Origin: Myxococcales bacterium
Lineage (GTDB): Bacteria > Myxococcota > Myxococcia > Myxococcales > Myxococcaceae
Length of the DNA: 64,000 nt
Reading direction: 5' to 3'
NCBI GenBank assembly: GCA_030681895.1
Contig: JAUXRI010000012.1
Location: 1-64,000, forward strand
The notes beneath the pieces are model-generated. The model worked only from the letters and a program-made list of their open reading frames with translations, was not told the origin of the DNA and did not search any database. The translations under genes and the position numbers were made by a program. Positions 1 through 7,738 of the stretch are shown here, one piece after another. Numbering within the stretch: position 1 is the stretch's first letter; each line of letters opens with the position of its first letter.

Positions 1-189
1 GACCTTGTCAGCGCGGTCGCCGACGACGAGGAACTTGCCGCCAGGCAGCGCGACGACGTCAGACGCTTCCTTCACCGGGTACTTCGTCTTCTCGGCCACC
101 TCGAACTTCGCCGCACCGCGGGCGAGGTTGCGCGTGCCGCCACGGTTGGTGGCAGCGCCGATGTTCCAGCCAGCGATTCGGTTCGTCAC
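1..189 (-). CDS. Partial protein, N-terminal 63 codons only
   Basis: An open frame starts at a GTG (189-187) and runs off the left edge of the window after 63 codons without a stop. A GGAG element sits about five bases before the GTG. The visible protein has no signal peptide. Its last third (ASDVVALPGGKFLVVGDRAD) resembles the first beta-propeller blade of SdiA-regulated or phytase-like esterase proteins, but too little is present to name it. It begins 33 bases after the stop of the 575-residue gene on the same strand, so the two are probably co-transcribed. The function is unknown, and the family suggestion is only an inference from one short motif. Confidence 0.6.
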   Translation of the reverse strand, partial: MTNRIAGWNIGAATNRGGTRNLARGAAKFEVAEKTKYPVKEASDVVALPGGKFLVVGDRADKV

Positions 190-222
190 AGGAGCTCCGG
201 TTCGAGAGAAGGAGAAGACGCT

Positions 223-1950
223 TCACATCCAGAAGACGGGGCGATCGGTCTTCGCGGCGAGCGCTCCAGCGCGCTCTTCCTTCGACAGCTTGGTGGGCTC
301 TTCTTTCAGGTCGAGCGCGAGCAGCTGCTTCTTCACGACCTCGACCGTCGCCTGAACGTCCTTCTGGAACGTGGCGCGGAAACCTTCGAGGGCCTTCTTG
401 TCGGCCTCGAGTGAGGTCTTGTCGGCTGGCGTCGTCGCAGCGGCGAGGCGCTTGTCGACTTCCTTGAGCGCCTTCTCGAACGGGTCCGACGACGCCGAGT
501 CCCACTCGGCCTCGAGGTGGAGCGGCCCACGGCCGATGCGGCCAACGTCGTCGCCCGGGTCCGTCGGCGGCTTGCCCTTGCGCGCGGTCGGGTCGTACAC
601 CGAGTACTGATCAGCCGAGATGATGAAGCACTCGCCCGACGGCATGTACTGGTTGTACTTGCGGAGCGCGGCGCCGGCGTCGGTGAGGAACTTGATCTGC
701 TCATCGAGCTTCTTCCCGAACGCCTCCATCGCGGGAGGAATCGGCTTGTTGGCGGCCTTGAGCGCGTCCATCTCGGTCTGCAGGCCCGTGCGGCGCGACT
801 GCACCTCGCCGACCGAGTCGAGCTGCAGGTGCGTGCGACGGCGCTTCTGGAGCACCGTGTACTTCTCCTCGAGCACCAGGTTGCCGTCGGCGGGCAAGGT
901 GCCCTTGTCGTTGGCGAGCTTGTAGAGCTTGGCCGAGACCGCGAGCGTGCCGCCGCCGGCCTCTTTGCCAGTGGTGAGCTGCGCCTTCGCCGACTCTTCA
1001 TTGGTGGAGTTGCCTTCCCACCGCTTCTCGAACTTGTGGACCTCGGAGTTCCCGCCGGCCGAGACCGCGCGGCCCTCTTTGGCCTGCACCAGCACGCGGT
1101 TCACGGTGAAGGGCTCATTGTTGTCGAACCGAACGCGCGCACGCACCGACGCGCCGGCCTTGTCGAGGGCGCCGCTCTTGTCGTCGAAGTACGTGTCGCG
1201 GAACATCTCGTAGCCGTCCTGGAACTTCACCGTGCCGTCAGGGTTGTTGCCCTTGGTCTCGAGGTGGAGCGGCAGCGCGAACTGGTTCACCAGCTCCATC
1301 GCCTTCGGGTCGTCCCACTTCGGCGCGGTCAGCTTCGCGTAGGGCGCCGGGCCGGTGTTCGTCTTGAAGACGTCGCGCTCGGTGTTGCCGTTCTTGAAGT
1401 CCGCCCAGTTCTCCATCTCGGTGCGGTCGCGCTGCCAGTCCGACGCGATGGGCGCGGCGAGAATCTCTTTGCCGATGACGTTGACGCCGGCGGCCTGCGC
1501 GGTGCTCGTCGCGCCGTTGGCTCCGGTGAGCGCGACCGTCGCGTCCTTCGCGAGCTTCATGCCGTAGTCGCCGTCGGTCTTGTCGAGCGAGAGCGCCTTG
1601 CCGAGCGTGCTGGTCGGCCGAAGGTCGAGGGTCAGGCCCTTGTCGTCGCTGGCCGCCGCGTCGTCGATGGCGTTGATGAAGTCGCCGAACGTGATGCCGG
1701 TCTTCTTCGCGAAGGCGGCGGTCTGCTCCTTGTTCGCGCAGTTCTTCTCGAGGAAGCCCTTCCAGTCCTCAGCAGTCGCCAGGGTGACCTTGCGGTTGTA
1801 CGGCCCGCGCACGACGACCGAGATGTTCTGGCTGACCAGCTTGTCCGCCGCCTTCTGGAGGTACGTGCCGGCCTTGCCCTTGTCGTCGAGCACCTGCACC
1901 GATGCATCGCCGACTGCGAACTGCCGACCGCGCTGGATTTTGATCGTCAT
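223..1950 (-). CDS. Uncharacterised 575-aa protein with a CYTH-like core
   Basis: No signal peptide or membrane segment is visible, so it is probably cytoplasmic. Residues 1-220 are unlike anything I recognise. Residues about 226-370 read like a CYTH (triphosphate tunnel) domain: a strand with alternating charge (LPLHLETKG), then RDTYFDDKSGALDKAGASVR, then alternating Arg residues (ARVRF) and a later EEKYTVLQKRRRTHLQL. A further strand, GPLHLEAEWDS, lies near residue 478. The C-terminal 90 residues are helical and charged. CYTH enzymes bind triphosphates with acidic and basic residues pointing into a barrel. Here the core is split by long insertions, so catalytic activity is uncertain. The ATG start at 1950 follows a 177-base gap that holds a direct repeat. 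The gene probably forms an operon with the partial gene after it. Confidence 0.75.
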   Translation of the reverse strand: MTIKIQRGRQFAVGDASVQVLDDKGKAGTYLQKAADKLVSQNISVVVRGPYNRKVTLATAEDWKGFLEKNCANKEQTAAFAKKTGITFGDFINAIDDAAASDDKGLTLDLRPTSTLGKALSLDKTDGDYGMKLAKDATVALTGANGATSTAQAAGVNVIGKEILAAPIASDWQRDRTEMENWADFKNGNTERDVFKTNTGPAPYAKLTAPKWDDPKAMELVNQFALPLHLETKGNNPDGTVKFQDGYEMFRDTYFDDKSGALDKAGASVRARVRFDNNEPFTVNRVLVQAKEGRAVSAGGNSEVHKFEKRWEGNSTNEESAKAQLTTGKEAGGGTLAVSAKLYKLANDKGTLPADGNLVLEEKYTVLQKRRRTHLQLDSVGEVQSRRTGLQTEMDALKAANKPIPPAMEAFGKKLDEQIKFLTDAGAALRKYNQYMPSGECFIISADQYSVYDPTARKGKPPTDPGDDVGRIGRGPLHLEAEWDSASSDPFEKALKEVDKRLAAATTPADKTSLEADKKALEGFRATFQKDVQATVEVVKKQLLALDLKEEPTKLSKEERAGALAAKTDRPVFWM

Positions 1951-1977
1951 GTGCTGTCCCCGAGTGCTGCAGAAATC

Positions 1978-2009
1978 GTTCGACTACATTGTCGGCAGTT
2001 CGCCTACAT
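1978..2009. repeat. Pair of 12-bp direct repeats upstream of the 575-aa gene
   Basis: GTTCGACTACAT (1978-1989) and GTTCGCCTACAT (1998-2009) differ at one base and lie exactly 20 bp apart start to start, about two helical turns. They are 28-59 bp upstream of the ATG at 1950, in the 177-base gap between two minus-strand genes. The arrangement fits a binding site for a regulator contacting one face of the DNA. No clear -10/-35 pair was found beside them, so the role is inferred. Confidence 0.35.
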
Positions 2010-2127
2010 CGTTGCAGATTTGTGGCGTCGTGCCTGTTTTCAACAGCTTATCGACCGGCAAAGAGCGTCCTGTAACGTCACGGGACAGTTCCGAATCGGG
2101 GTCGCACTGTACCTTCGAACGCTGCGA

Positions 2128-2475
2128 TCAGGGGACGTCGAACGACGCCCGGAGCAGCAGTCCGCCGACGGCGCTCGCGGCGTTCACGACGAAGGCCCAC
2201 TTGAGCGACGCGCCCACGCCGTTGAGCCGCAGCCAGACCGTCTCGGCGACCACCGCAAAGACTTCGGCAGCCGCCACCATGCCCCAGTAGCCCCACGTCA
2301 ACGGACACACGTTGGGGAAGATGAACCACACGATGGGGTGCGTGAGGGTCGAGGCGAGGAACGACGTGCTCCAGCGGCCGTGCGTGACGCGAAGGTAGAG
2401 CGGCACCTCGATGGCCTGCGTGAAGACGAACCCGATGAGCCACGCTCCGAACGTGGTGCCGAAGAAGCCGCTCAC
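2128..2475 (-). CDS. Small integral membrane protein (115 aa)
   Basis: The GTG start at 2475 overlaps the TGA of the upstream gene (GTGA), so translation is coupled. A longer open frame exists upstream, but it lies wholly inside the preceding gene in another frame and is Arg/Pro-rich nonsense. The protein is almost entirely membrane: hydrophobic segments at about residues 3-24, 38-55, 60-80 and 88-108, with no soluble domain. No family is recognised. It is the last gene of a coupled cluster with a larger polytopic protein and two Cys-rich exported proteins, so it may work with the 333-residue membrane protein just before it. Confidence 0.7.
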   Translation of the reverse strand: MSGFFGTTFGAWLIGFVFTQAIEVPLYLRVTHGRWSTSFLASTLTHPIVWFIFPNVCPLTWGYWGMVAAAEVFAVVAETVWLRLNGVGASLKWAFVVNAASAVGGLLLRASFDVP

Positions 2476-3473
2476 GCCGCCCGCCCATGCGCGAACCACC
2501 GCGCGGCGATGGCGAGCTCGAGGTAGCCGTGGAACGCGGCGAGCTGCAGGTAGCCGAGGCGCGCCTCGGGCAGGCTGACGGCGCCCCACGCGGCCACCCC
2601 GAGACAGAGCCCGGTGAGCACGAGGAGCGGCGCGAGCCCGAAGTCGTCGACCAATGACGCCCAGCTCGCGCGGAACGTTCGCGGCGCCGGCCTCACGCGT
2701 TCGTCATCGGGCACCAGCCGCAGCCACACCGCGTAGTGAATGGACTGGAGAAAGCAGAACGACAACACGAGGCGCGCGGCGAGCGTCGGGTCGATCGCGG
2801 GCGTCGTCGTCTCGACGAACTCGGTGAAGCTGGTGCCAGTCCACGGCGCGCTCCAGCCGCCAGCCAGCGTGACGAGCGGGTCGAGTGCGCCGGCCATGAT
2901 GGCGAGCGTGCCCACCAGCGTGAGGCCCGGAATCCACGCCATCGACGGCGTTCGAGACGACAGGCTCCACCACAAGGCGATGGCGACGAGGTTGTGGCCG
3001 TGCACGAAGCCGAGCTGAAACTCATACGGAGCGACCCACGCCACCCACGAGAGCGCAGCCCAGACGAGGAGCGCGAGGCCCAGCCTCCAGCTGAACCGGA
3101 ACGCAGACGTGACGAGCAGCGCAGGGAGCATGGCGAGCACGCCGATGGCAGGAGGCGCTCCCAGCGACGTCGCCATCAACGGCGCCCCGACGAGAACCAG
3201 CAGCAGCGCGCGGCGATGCAGGCCCGGCCGCACCACCAGGTACCGAACGTCTGAGACGAGGTGCGGCACGCCGAGCACGACGGGCCCGAGCGCGAGGCTC
3301 CACAACGGCACCAGGCCGGTGACGGCAAAGGCGCTCACGATGGAGACGACGCCGAGCCACCACACGCGGCGATGGCGGTCGGCGTAGAGCGGACGGAGCC
3401 AGGGCGAGGCGAACCGCAGCACCGTGGACCGCGCCGAGTCCGCCGGGGCGAGCACGGCGTCGGCCAGGCTCAC
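2472..3473 (-). CDS. Polytopic membrane protein with intramembrane histidines (333 aa)
   Basis: The start is a GTG at 3473 that overlaps the TGA of the previous gene. The open frame extends further upstream, but that part is a shadow of the preceding Cys-rich protein. About nine hydrophobic segments are visible. Histidines recur at membrane borders: GVPHLVSDVRYL, GFVHGHNL, LQSIHYAVWLRL and AAFHGYLELAIAARW. Scattered membrane histidines recall the Brp/Blh carotenoid-cleaving dioxygenases and other membrane metalloproteins, but I cannot place it in that family with confidence. Translational coupling on both sides suggests it acts with its neighbours. Confidence 0.7.
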   Translation of the reverse strand: MSLADAVLAPADSARSTVLRFASPWLRPLYADRHRRVWWLGVVSIVSAFAVTGLVPLWSLALGPVVLGVPHLVSDVRYLVVRPGLHRRALLLVLVGAPLMATSLGAPPAIGVLAMLPALLVTSAFRFSWRLGLALLVWAALSWVAWVAPYEFQLGFVHGHNLVAIALWWSLSSRTPSMAWIPGLTLVGTLAIMAGALDPLVTLAGGWSAPWTGTSFTEFVETTTPAIDPTLAARLVLSFCFLQSIHYAVWLRLVPDDERVRPAPRTFRASWASLVDDFGLAPLLVLTGLCLGVAAWGAVSLPEARLGYLQLAAFHGYLELAIAARWFAHGRAA

Positions 3474-3817
3474 GCCGTTGCGCTCCGGCGCCCACGGCCA
3501 GCGAGCTTCACGCCGATGAGCGCGAGCATGGCGAGCATCACCAGCCCGGCCGCGAGAAACGGTGGAGCCGCGCGCACGGTCGCAGGCGCGCTCGCCACAC
3601 AGATGAGCATCTGCACCTGCTTCGTCTTCGGTGGAACGCCGTCGCTGTAGTCGAGGCGGCCCACCATCTGCGCGACGCACGTGCCAGCCGCGCCGTCGTC
3701 AGTCGTACACGCAGAGCCGGCGGTCGAGCTCTGGCACTGCGACGAATTGTCGGGAGGAATGTCGGCGAACGCGTGACCCGTGAGCAGCACCACAGACACC
3801 AGGAGGGCGCGCGTCAC
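3470..3817 (-). CDS. Exported Cys-rich protein with C-terminal membrane anchor (115 aa)
   Basis: The start is a GTG at 3817 overlapping the stop of the previous gene. Residues 1-17 form a signal peptide ending near HAFA. The middle has paired cysteines (SQCQSS, SACTTDDGAAGTC) and the segment LDYSDGVPPKTKQVQ. Residues about 83-103 form a transmembrane helix followed by GRGRR, giving a signal - Cys-rich - helix - Arg layout like MYXO-CTERM proteins, although the usual Cys before the helix is not obvious. The next gene upstream encodes a paralogue sharing YSDGVPPK and the preceding Cys pattern. The fold is probably disulfide-stabilised in the periplasm or at the surface. The function is unknown. 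Confidence 0.75.
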   Translation of the reverse strand: MTRALLVSVVLLTGHAFADIPPDNSSQCQSSTAGSACTTDDGAAGTCVAQMVGRLDYSDGVPPKTKQVQMLICVASAPATVRAAPPFLAAGLVMLAMLALIGVKLAGRGRRSATA

Positions 3818-4092
3818 TTCTTCGCCTTCTTCTTCGTGGCCGCCACTCCAGCGTCGCTCGGCGCCGTCGCTTCGAGGCACTTCAGACAGTCGACGACCTT
3901 CTGCTTCGGAGGCACGCCGTCGCTGTAGTCGTTGCGGCTGCACTTCGCGGCAGTGCACACGCCCGCGCCGGTGTCGGCTCGGCAGGCGTCACCAGCCTTC
4001 TTCTCCCGACACTCGGCTTCGGGGCCGATGACGAGGTCAGCCGAGGCGATGGTGGCGAAGGTCAACGCGCACGCCAGAACGAGACGATTCAT
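3814..4092 (-). CDS. Exported Cys-rich protein (92 aa), paralogue of the next gene
   Basis: The ATG at 4092 begins a clear signal peptide (MNRLVLACALTFATIASA). The mature part has about seven cysteines in the order AECREK, DACRAD, GVCTAAKCSRN and DCLKC, then the shared motif DYSDGVPPK, then a basic tail ending KKKAKK with no membrane anchor. Compared with its paralogue downstream it keeps the terminal CLKC pair but lacks the anchor helix. Its stop overlaps the GTG of that paralogue, so the two are made together, possibly as a soluble and an anchored form. No known function. Confidence 0.75.
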   Translation of the reverse strand: MNRLVLACALTFATIASADLVIGPEAECREKKAGDACRADTGAGVCTAAKCSRNDYSDGVPPKQKVVDCLKCLEATAPSDAGVAATKKKAKK

Positions 4093-4106
4093 CGGGCGAG
4101 TCTGCC

Positions 4107-4583
4107 TCAAGCCTCGAGGCGTTGCTCCGTGTACTTGCGCGAGAAGTGAATCCACTTCCGCGCGTCGATCTCGACGAACCACTCGGCGTTCGGCACGTAC
4201 GTGAAGCGCTTCGAGACGAACTGCTCGAGCAGCTCTGCCGCGTCCATCGGTGAGAGGTCAGGCCCACGAAACGACACGCGGATGAAGGTGTCGAGGGTGG
4301 GGGTGATGTCGAGAGAGGCGCACACCTGCACCGTGCCGACCTGACAGAGGTTGTCGCGGGTGACGCGTCGGGTGGGCAGCGCCCACCGCTCGGGGTCGAG
4401 GGCGCGCGTGAGCAGCTCGCCTCCGGCTTCGTCCATCGTCGCTGCGACGTTGACTTGAGGGCGCATCGGGTCGGCCTCCACTGCGCTTCGGTGAGAAGGC
4501 GTCACGAGACCGCACGCGCGCCGATGAAACAAGCCGGGCCCCGCCTTGACGTCGTCGATTCCGCTGTCCTCGTCGTTCGCCAT
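4107..4583 (-). CDS. Conserved hypothetical protein (158 aa)
   Basis: A soluble protein with no signal peptide. An ATG at 4583 is preceded by a weak GGAAAA element; a second ATG at residue 40 (MRPQVNVAATMDEAGG) may be the true start, because the first 39 residues are low quality and the later part looks well folded. The C-terminal half alternates strands and helices (VQVCASLDITPTLDTFIRVS, then AAELLEQFVSKRF, then EWFVEIDARKWIHFSRKY). I do not recognise the family. It ends 14 bases before the Cys-rich cluster and is probably its first gene. A divergent gene starts at 4674. Confidence 0.6.
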   Translation of the reverse strand: MANDEDSGIDDVKAGPGLFHRRACGLVTPSHRSAVEADPMRPQVNVAATMDEAGGELLTRALDPERWALPTRRVTRDNLCQVGTVQVCASLDITPTLDTFIRVSFRGPDLSPMDAAELLEQFVSKRFTYVPNAEWFVEIDARKWIHFSRKYTEQRLEA

Positions 4584-4673
4584 TCACTTTTCCGCGCGAC
4601 CGTTCAGGAACGACTCGTGACGGTTCGGTCAAGCGCGCCGCACGAGACGCGCGCGCCGGTGTTCCATCTGCAC

Positions 4674-5399
4674 ATGAACTGGAACGAGTGGAGACGACAC
4701 TTCGACGAGAACGCGCGGCGGCCGCTCCCCGCCATCACGCCGCCCTCGTTGTCAGAGGCGCATCGGGTCGCGCTCGCCGCGTCGCTGACGAAGTTCCAGC
4801 TCGGGGAATCGGGAGAAGGGCGCATCGCGCACGACATCGACTCGGCCCAACTGCCCGGCATCGACGACGACTACCGCGCCGCGCTCAAGCGCTTCGTCGC
4901 GGAAGAAGGCCGTCACGCGCGGCTGCTCGGGATGATGGTGAACGCGCTGGGTGGACGCCTGCTGGGCCGCCAGTGGACCGAGCGGTTGTTCGTGCGTGGC
5001 CGGCGCGCGCTCGGCGTTCGGTTCAAGCTGCTGGTGCTGCTCGCGGCCGAGGTCATCGGCATCTCGTTCTACGGCGTGCTCGCCGACGCGCTGCCGGCCT
5101 CGAAGCTCCGTGACGTGCTGAGGGACATCTGCGCCGACGAAGAGCACCACCTCGCGTTTCACGCCGCGTTCTTCGGTGCGCAGCGGCCAGACCCGGTGGC
5201 GGCTCGGCTGCTGTGGCTGGCGTGGTGGCCGCTCGCGCTCACCGCCGGGTTGGTGGTGTTCTTCGATCATCGGCGAACGCTGCGGGTGTTTGGAGTTCCG
5301 TCCTCGGCGCTGTTCCACCGCATGTGGAGCCGCATCGTCCTCGCAGGGCGCTTCGGGTCGCCGTCGCTCCCGGTGCTCGCGTCGAACGAAGTGGGGTAA
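4674..5399 (+). CDS. Ferritin-like di-iron protein (241 aa)
   Basis: A probable four-helix di-iron protein. The metal ligands can be read as a Glu near residue 48 (GESGEGR), E78-x-x-H81 in AEEGRHARLL, E126 in LLAAEVIGISFY and E156-x-x-H159 in DEEHHLAFH, the E/ExxH/E/ExxH pattern of ferritin-like oxygenases and desaturases. Two hydrophobic stretches (about 118-135 and 178-195) suggest membrane contact or a hydrophobic substrate. I chose the ATG at 4674; upstream codons in frame are poor. proB starts 10 bases after the stop, so they probably share a transcript, though no pathway link is evident. The substrate is unknown; AurF-like N-oxygenases and acyl desaturase relatives are alternatives. Confidence 0.75.
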   Translation: MNWNEWRRHFDENARRPLPAITPPSLSEAHRVALAASLTKFQLGESGEGRIAHDIDSAQLPGIDDDYRAALKRFVAEEGRHARLLGMMVNALGGRLLGRQWTERLFVRGRRALGVRFKLLVLLAAEVIGISFYGVLADALPASKLRDVLRDICADEEHHLAFHAAFFGAQRPDPVAARLLWLAWWPLALTAGLVVFFDHRRTLRVFGVPSSALFHRMWSRIVLAGRFGSPSLPVLASNEVG

Positions 5400-5409
5400 G
5401 CGGCGACGC

Positions 5410-6543
5410 GTGAGCTCGAGACGAAAGACGGGGCGTGAGGCGCTCGCGCAGGCCCGGCGGGTCGTCGTGAAGATCGGCACCAACGCGCTGACGCACGCGA
5501 CTGGGAAGTTCCACCGGCTGCACTTCGAGAAGCTCGCGAAGGAACTGCTCGCGCTCGGAGCAGGCCGTGAGCTCATCGTCGTCTCGTCTGGCGCCATCGC
5601 GCTGGGCGTCGAGCGCATGGGTCTTCCGTCTCGGCCCAAAGACATGCCGGGCAAGCAGGCGTGCGCGGCCGTCGGGCAGAGCCGGCTGATGCGCGCGTGG
5701 GAAGAGGCGCTCGCGCCGACGGTCGTCGCGCAGGTGTTGCTCACGCACTCCGACATGCAGGACCGGCGTCGCTACCTGAACGCGCGCCACGCCCTCGAGC
5801 GGCTCATCGAGCACGGCGTGGTGCCGGTCATCAACGAGAACGACACCGTGTCGGTCGACGAGATCAAGTTCGGCGACAACGACACGCTGGCCGGCCTCGT
5901 CGCAGGGCTCGTGCAGGCCGACGCGCTCATCATCTTGTCCGACGTCGACGGGCTGTATGACGCCGACCCGCGCACCAACCCCGACGCGAAGCGCATTCCC
6001 CTCGTCGAGCACGTCACGCCTGAGATGTTGAAGTCAGCCGGCGGCAGCGGCAGCACGGTCGGCACGGGCGGCATGGTGACGAAGCTGCGCGCTGCCGCGC
6101 GCGTGACCGAGCTGGGCCTGCGCTGCGTCATCGCCGAGGGCCACCGGAGCGGTGCGCTCACCGGCCTCTTCGCAGGCGCCGACGTGGGCACCGTCTTCGA
6201 GCCGACCTCGTCTCATCGCGACGCCCGCGCCGCGTGGATTGCGCACGCGCTCAAGCCGAAGGGCACGCTCGTCGTCGACGATGGCGCCCGCGTGGCGCTG
6301 GTGGAGAAGAAGAAGAGCCTGCTCCCGTCGGGTCTGCGTGAGGTGAAGGGGAACTTTGCGCACGGTGACCCGGTCGATCTCTGCGGGCCCGATGGCAGAG
6401 CGTTCGCGCGTGGACTGGTGGCGTATGGCGCCGACGACCTGCGCCGCATCGCGGGCCTCAAGAGCGGGCAGATCGAGTCGGTGCTTGGGTGGCGCGGGCT
6501 CGACGAGGCCGTGCATCGAGACGACCTCGTCGTCTTTGAGTGA
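5410..6543 (+). CDS. proB: Glutamate 5-kinase
   Basis: Phosphorylates L-glutamate to glutamyl 5-phosphate, the first step of proline synthesis, in the cytoplasm. The 377-residue length fits the amino-acid kinase domain (to about residue 265) plus a C-terminal PUA domain (about 285-372). Signatures include VVVKIGTNAL at the N-terminus, the feedback/substrate region VPVINENDTV followed by FGDNDTLAG, SDVDGLYDADP and the glycine loop STVGTGGMVTK. The start is the GTG at 5410, since the kinase begins immediately after and the upstream frame lies inside the previous gene. proA is not beside it. It is convergent with pilD, 15 bases away. Confidence 0.95.
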   Translation: MSSRRKTGREALAQARRVVVKIGTNALTHATGKFHRLHFEKLAKELLALGAGRELIVVSSGAIALGVERMGLPSRPKDMPGKQACAAVGQSRLMRAWEEALAPTVVAQVLLTHSDMQDRRRYLNARHALERLIEHGVVPVINENDTVSVDEIKFGDNDTLAGLVAGLVQADALIILSDVDGLYDADPRTNPDAKRIPLVEHVTPEMLKSAGGSGSTVGTGGMVTKLRAAARVTELGLRCVIAEGHRSGALTGLFAGADVGTVFEPTSSHRDARAAWIAHALKPKGTLVVDDGARVALVEKKKSLLPSGLREVKGNFAHGDPVDLCGPDGRAFARGLVAYGADDLRRIAGLKSGQIESVLGWRGLDEAVHRDDLVVFE

Positions 6544-6558
6544 TCAGGCTCCCAGGCC

Positions 6559-7647
6559 TCAACTTCCGAAGATCAGCTTCATCGTCATGCCGAACGGCGT
6601 ACCTGCGAACGTCGCGTGCAGCCACGGCGTGAGGAGCAGCACCTCGAGGCCAGCCAGCCCAATCCACGGGCCGAACGGGAGCGACGTGGCGCCAGGCACC
6701 CACTCTCCGAGTTCGTCGTCCGTCGTCGTCTCGCCCTCCACGGGCACCGGGTCGTCGGGGATCGGCTGGAACAATACCGTCCACGGAAACAGCACGAGGC
6801 GGCGGAGCACCGACAGGCCAGGCTTCAGGAAGTCGGGTGTGAAGGTGAACACCTCTTCCTCTTCTTCTTCTTCGACAGGCGCAGCGCCTTCGGTGGCGGG
6901 CGTCTCGGTGGGCTCGACTTTCTCTCCCTCGACCTCGGGCCCGGCGCGACCGCGCAGGAGCAAGTTGAGGCCACCGAAGATGGCGCCCTGCAGCGAGGAG
7001 AGGAAGATCACCCCGAACAGCGGTCGCCACCCGATGAAGGCGCCGAGCATCGCGAGCAGGTACTTGTCGCCCGCGCCGAGCGCCTCTTTCCGGAACAGCA
7101 GCCAACCGAAGTACTCCATCACGCGAAAGCCGAGGAAGCCTGCCGCCGCACCGATGAGCGCGTTACGCGTGACGTCCCAGCCGAGCGGAACTGTCAACGC
7201 CAGGCCCAACGCGATGCCAGGCAGGGTGAGCTCGAACGGCAGAATCCAGTGCTCCGCGTCGATGAAGACGAGCGGCACCACGAGCACCACCATCACGAGC
7301 GCAGGCAGCAGCGGGTACGCCCACCCGAAACGCACGAAGCACGCGAGGAAGAGCAGGCCGGTCATCAGCTCGACCAACACGTAGCGGGGAGAAATCGGCG
7401 CCTTGCACGCCGAACATTTCCCTCGCAGCGCGAGCCACGAGACCACGGGAATGTTCTCGTACCAGGTGATGGCGTGGCCGCAGTGCGGGCACTGCGAGCG
7501 GCGCGGGTTGACGAGGCTGCCGTAGCCGACCCACCACGTGCTGGTCTCGCTCTCGGCGCGCGGAATGCGGTGGATGACGACGTTCAGGAAGCTGCCGAAC
7601 AGCAGCCCGAGCGCGAAGAGGAAGACGGGGTAGATGAACTCCGGCAC
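6559..7647 (-). CDS. pilD: Type IV prepilin peptidase / N-methyltransferase
   Basis: An integral membrane aspartyl protease that cleaves type IV pilin and type II secretion pseudopilin leaders and methylates the new N-terminus. Visible: GSFLNVVIHR at residue 18, a zinc site with C53-x2-C56 and C78-x2-C81, and the two catalytic aspartates D130 (VFIDAEHWILP) and D194 (GAGDKY). The C-terminal helix has the family's LPFGPW motif near 323. Between the last two helices there is an insertion of about 90 residues (233-322), very acidic with a run of seven Glu; related enzymes have only a short loop there. At 362 aa it is longer than the usual 250-290. A lipoprotein gene is transcribed divergently. 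Confidence 0.93.
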   Translation of the reverse strand: MPEFIYPVFLFALGLLFGSFLNVVIHRIPRAESETSTWWVGYGSLVNPRRSQCPHCGHAITWYENIPVVSWLALRGKCSACKAPISPRYVLVELMTGLLFLACFVRFGWAYPLLPALVMVVLVVPLVFIDAEHWILPFELTLPGIALGLALTVPLGWDVTRNALIGAAAGFLGFRVMEYFGWLLFRKEALGAGDKYLLAMLGAFIGWRPLFGVIFLSSLQGAIFGGLNLLLRGRAGPEVEGEKVEPTETPATEGAAPVEEEEEEEVFTFTPDFLKPGLSVLRRLVLFPWTVLFQPIPDDPVPVEGETTTDDELGEWVPGATSLPFGPWIGLAGLEVLLLTPWLHATFAGTPFGMTMKLIFGS

Positions 7648-7738
7648 GGGACCGTGAGGTTACCTCGCAATGTGCGGTGGGCCTCCAGGCGTTTTGCTCA
7701 ACAACACCGGCCAGGGTGTCAGGCACACTGAGGTCTGC

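Noticed and set aside
517-2526. A 669-codon plus-strand frame over the first genes
   Set aside because: It crosses two minus-strand genes and the gap between them, and the product is Arg/Glu/Val-rich without a fold.
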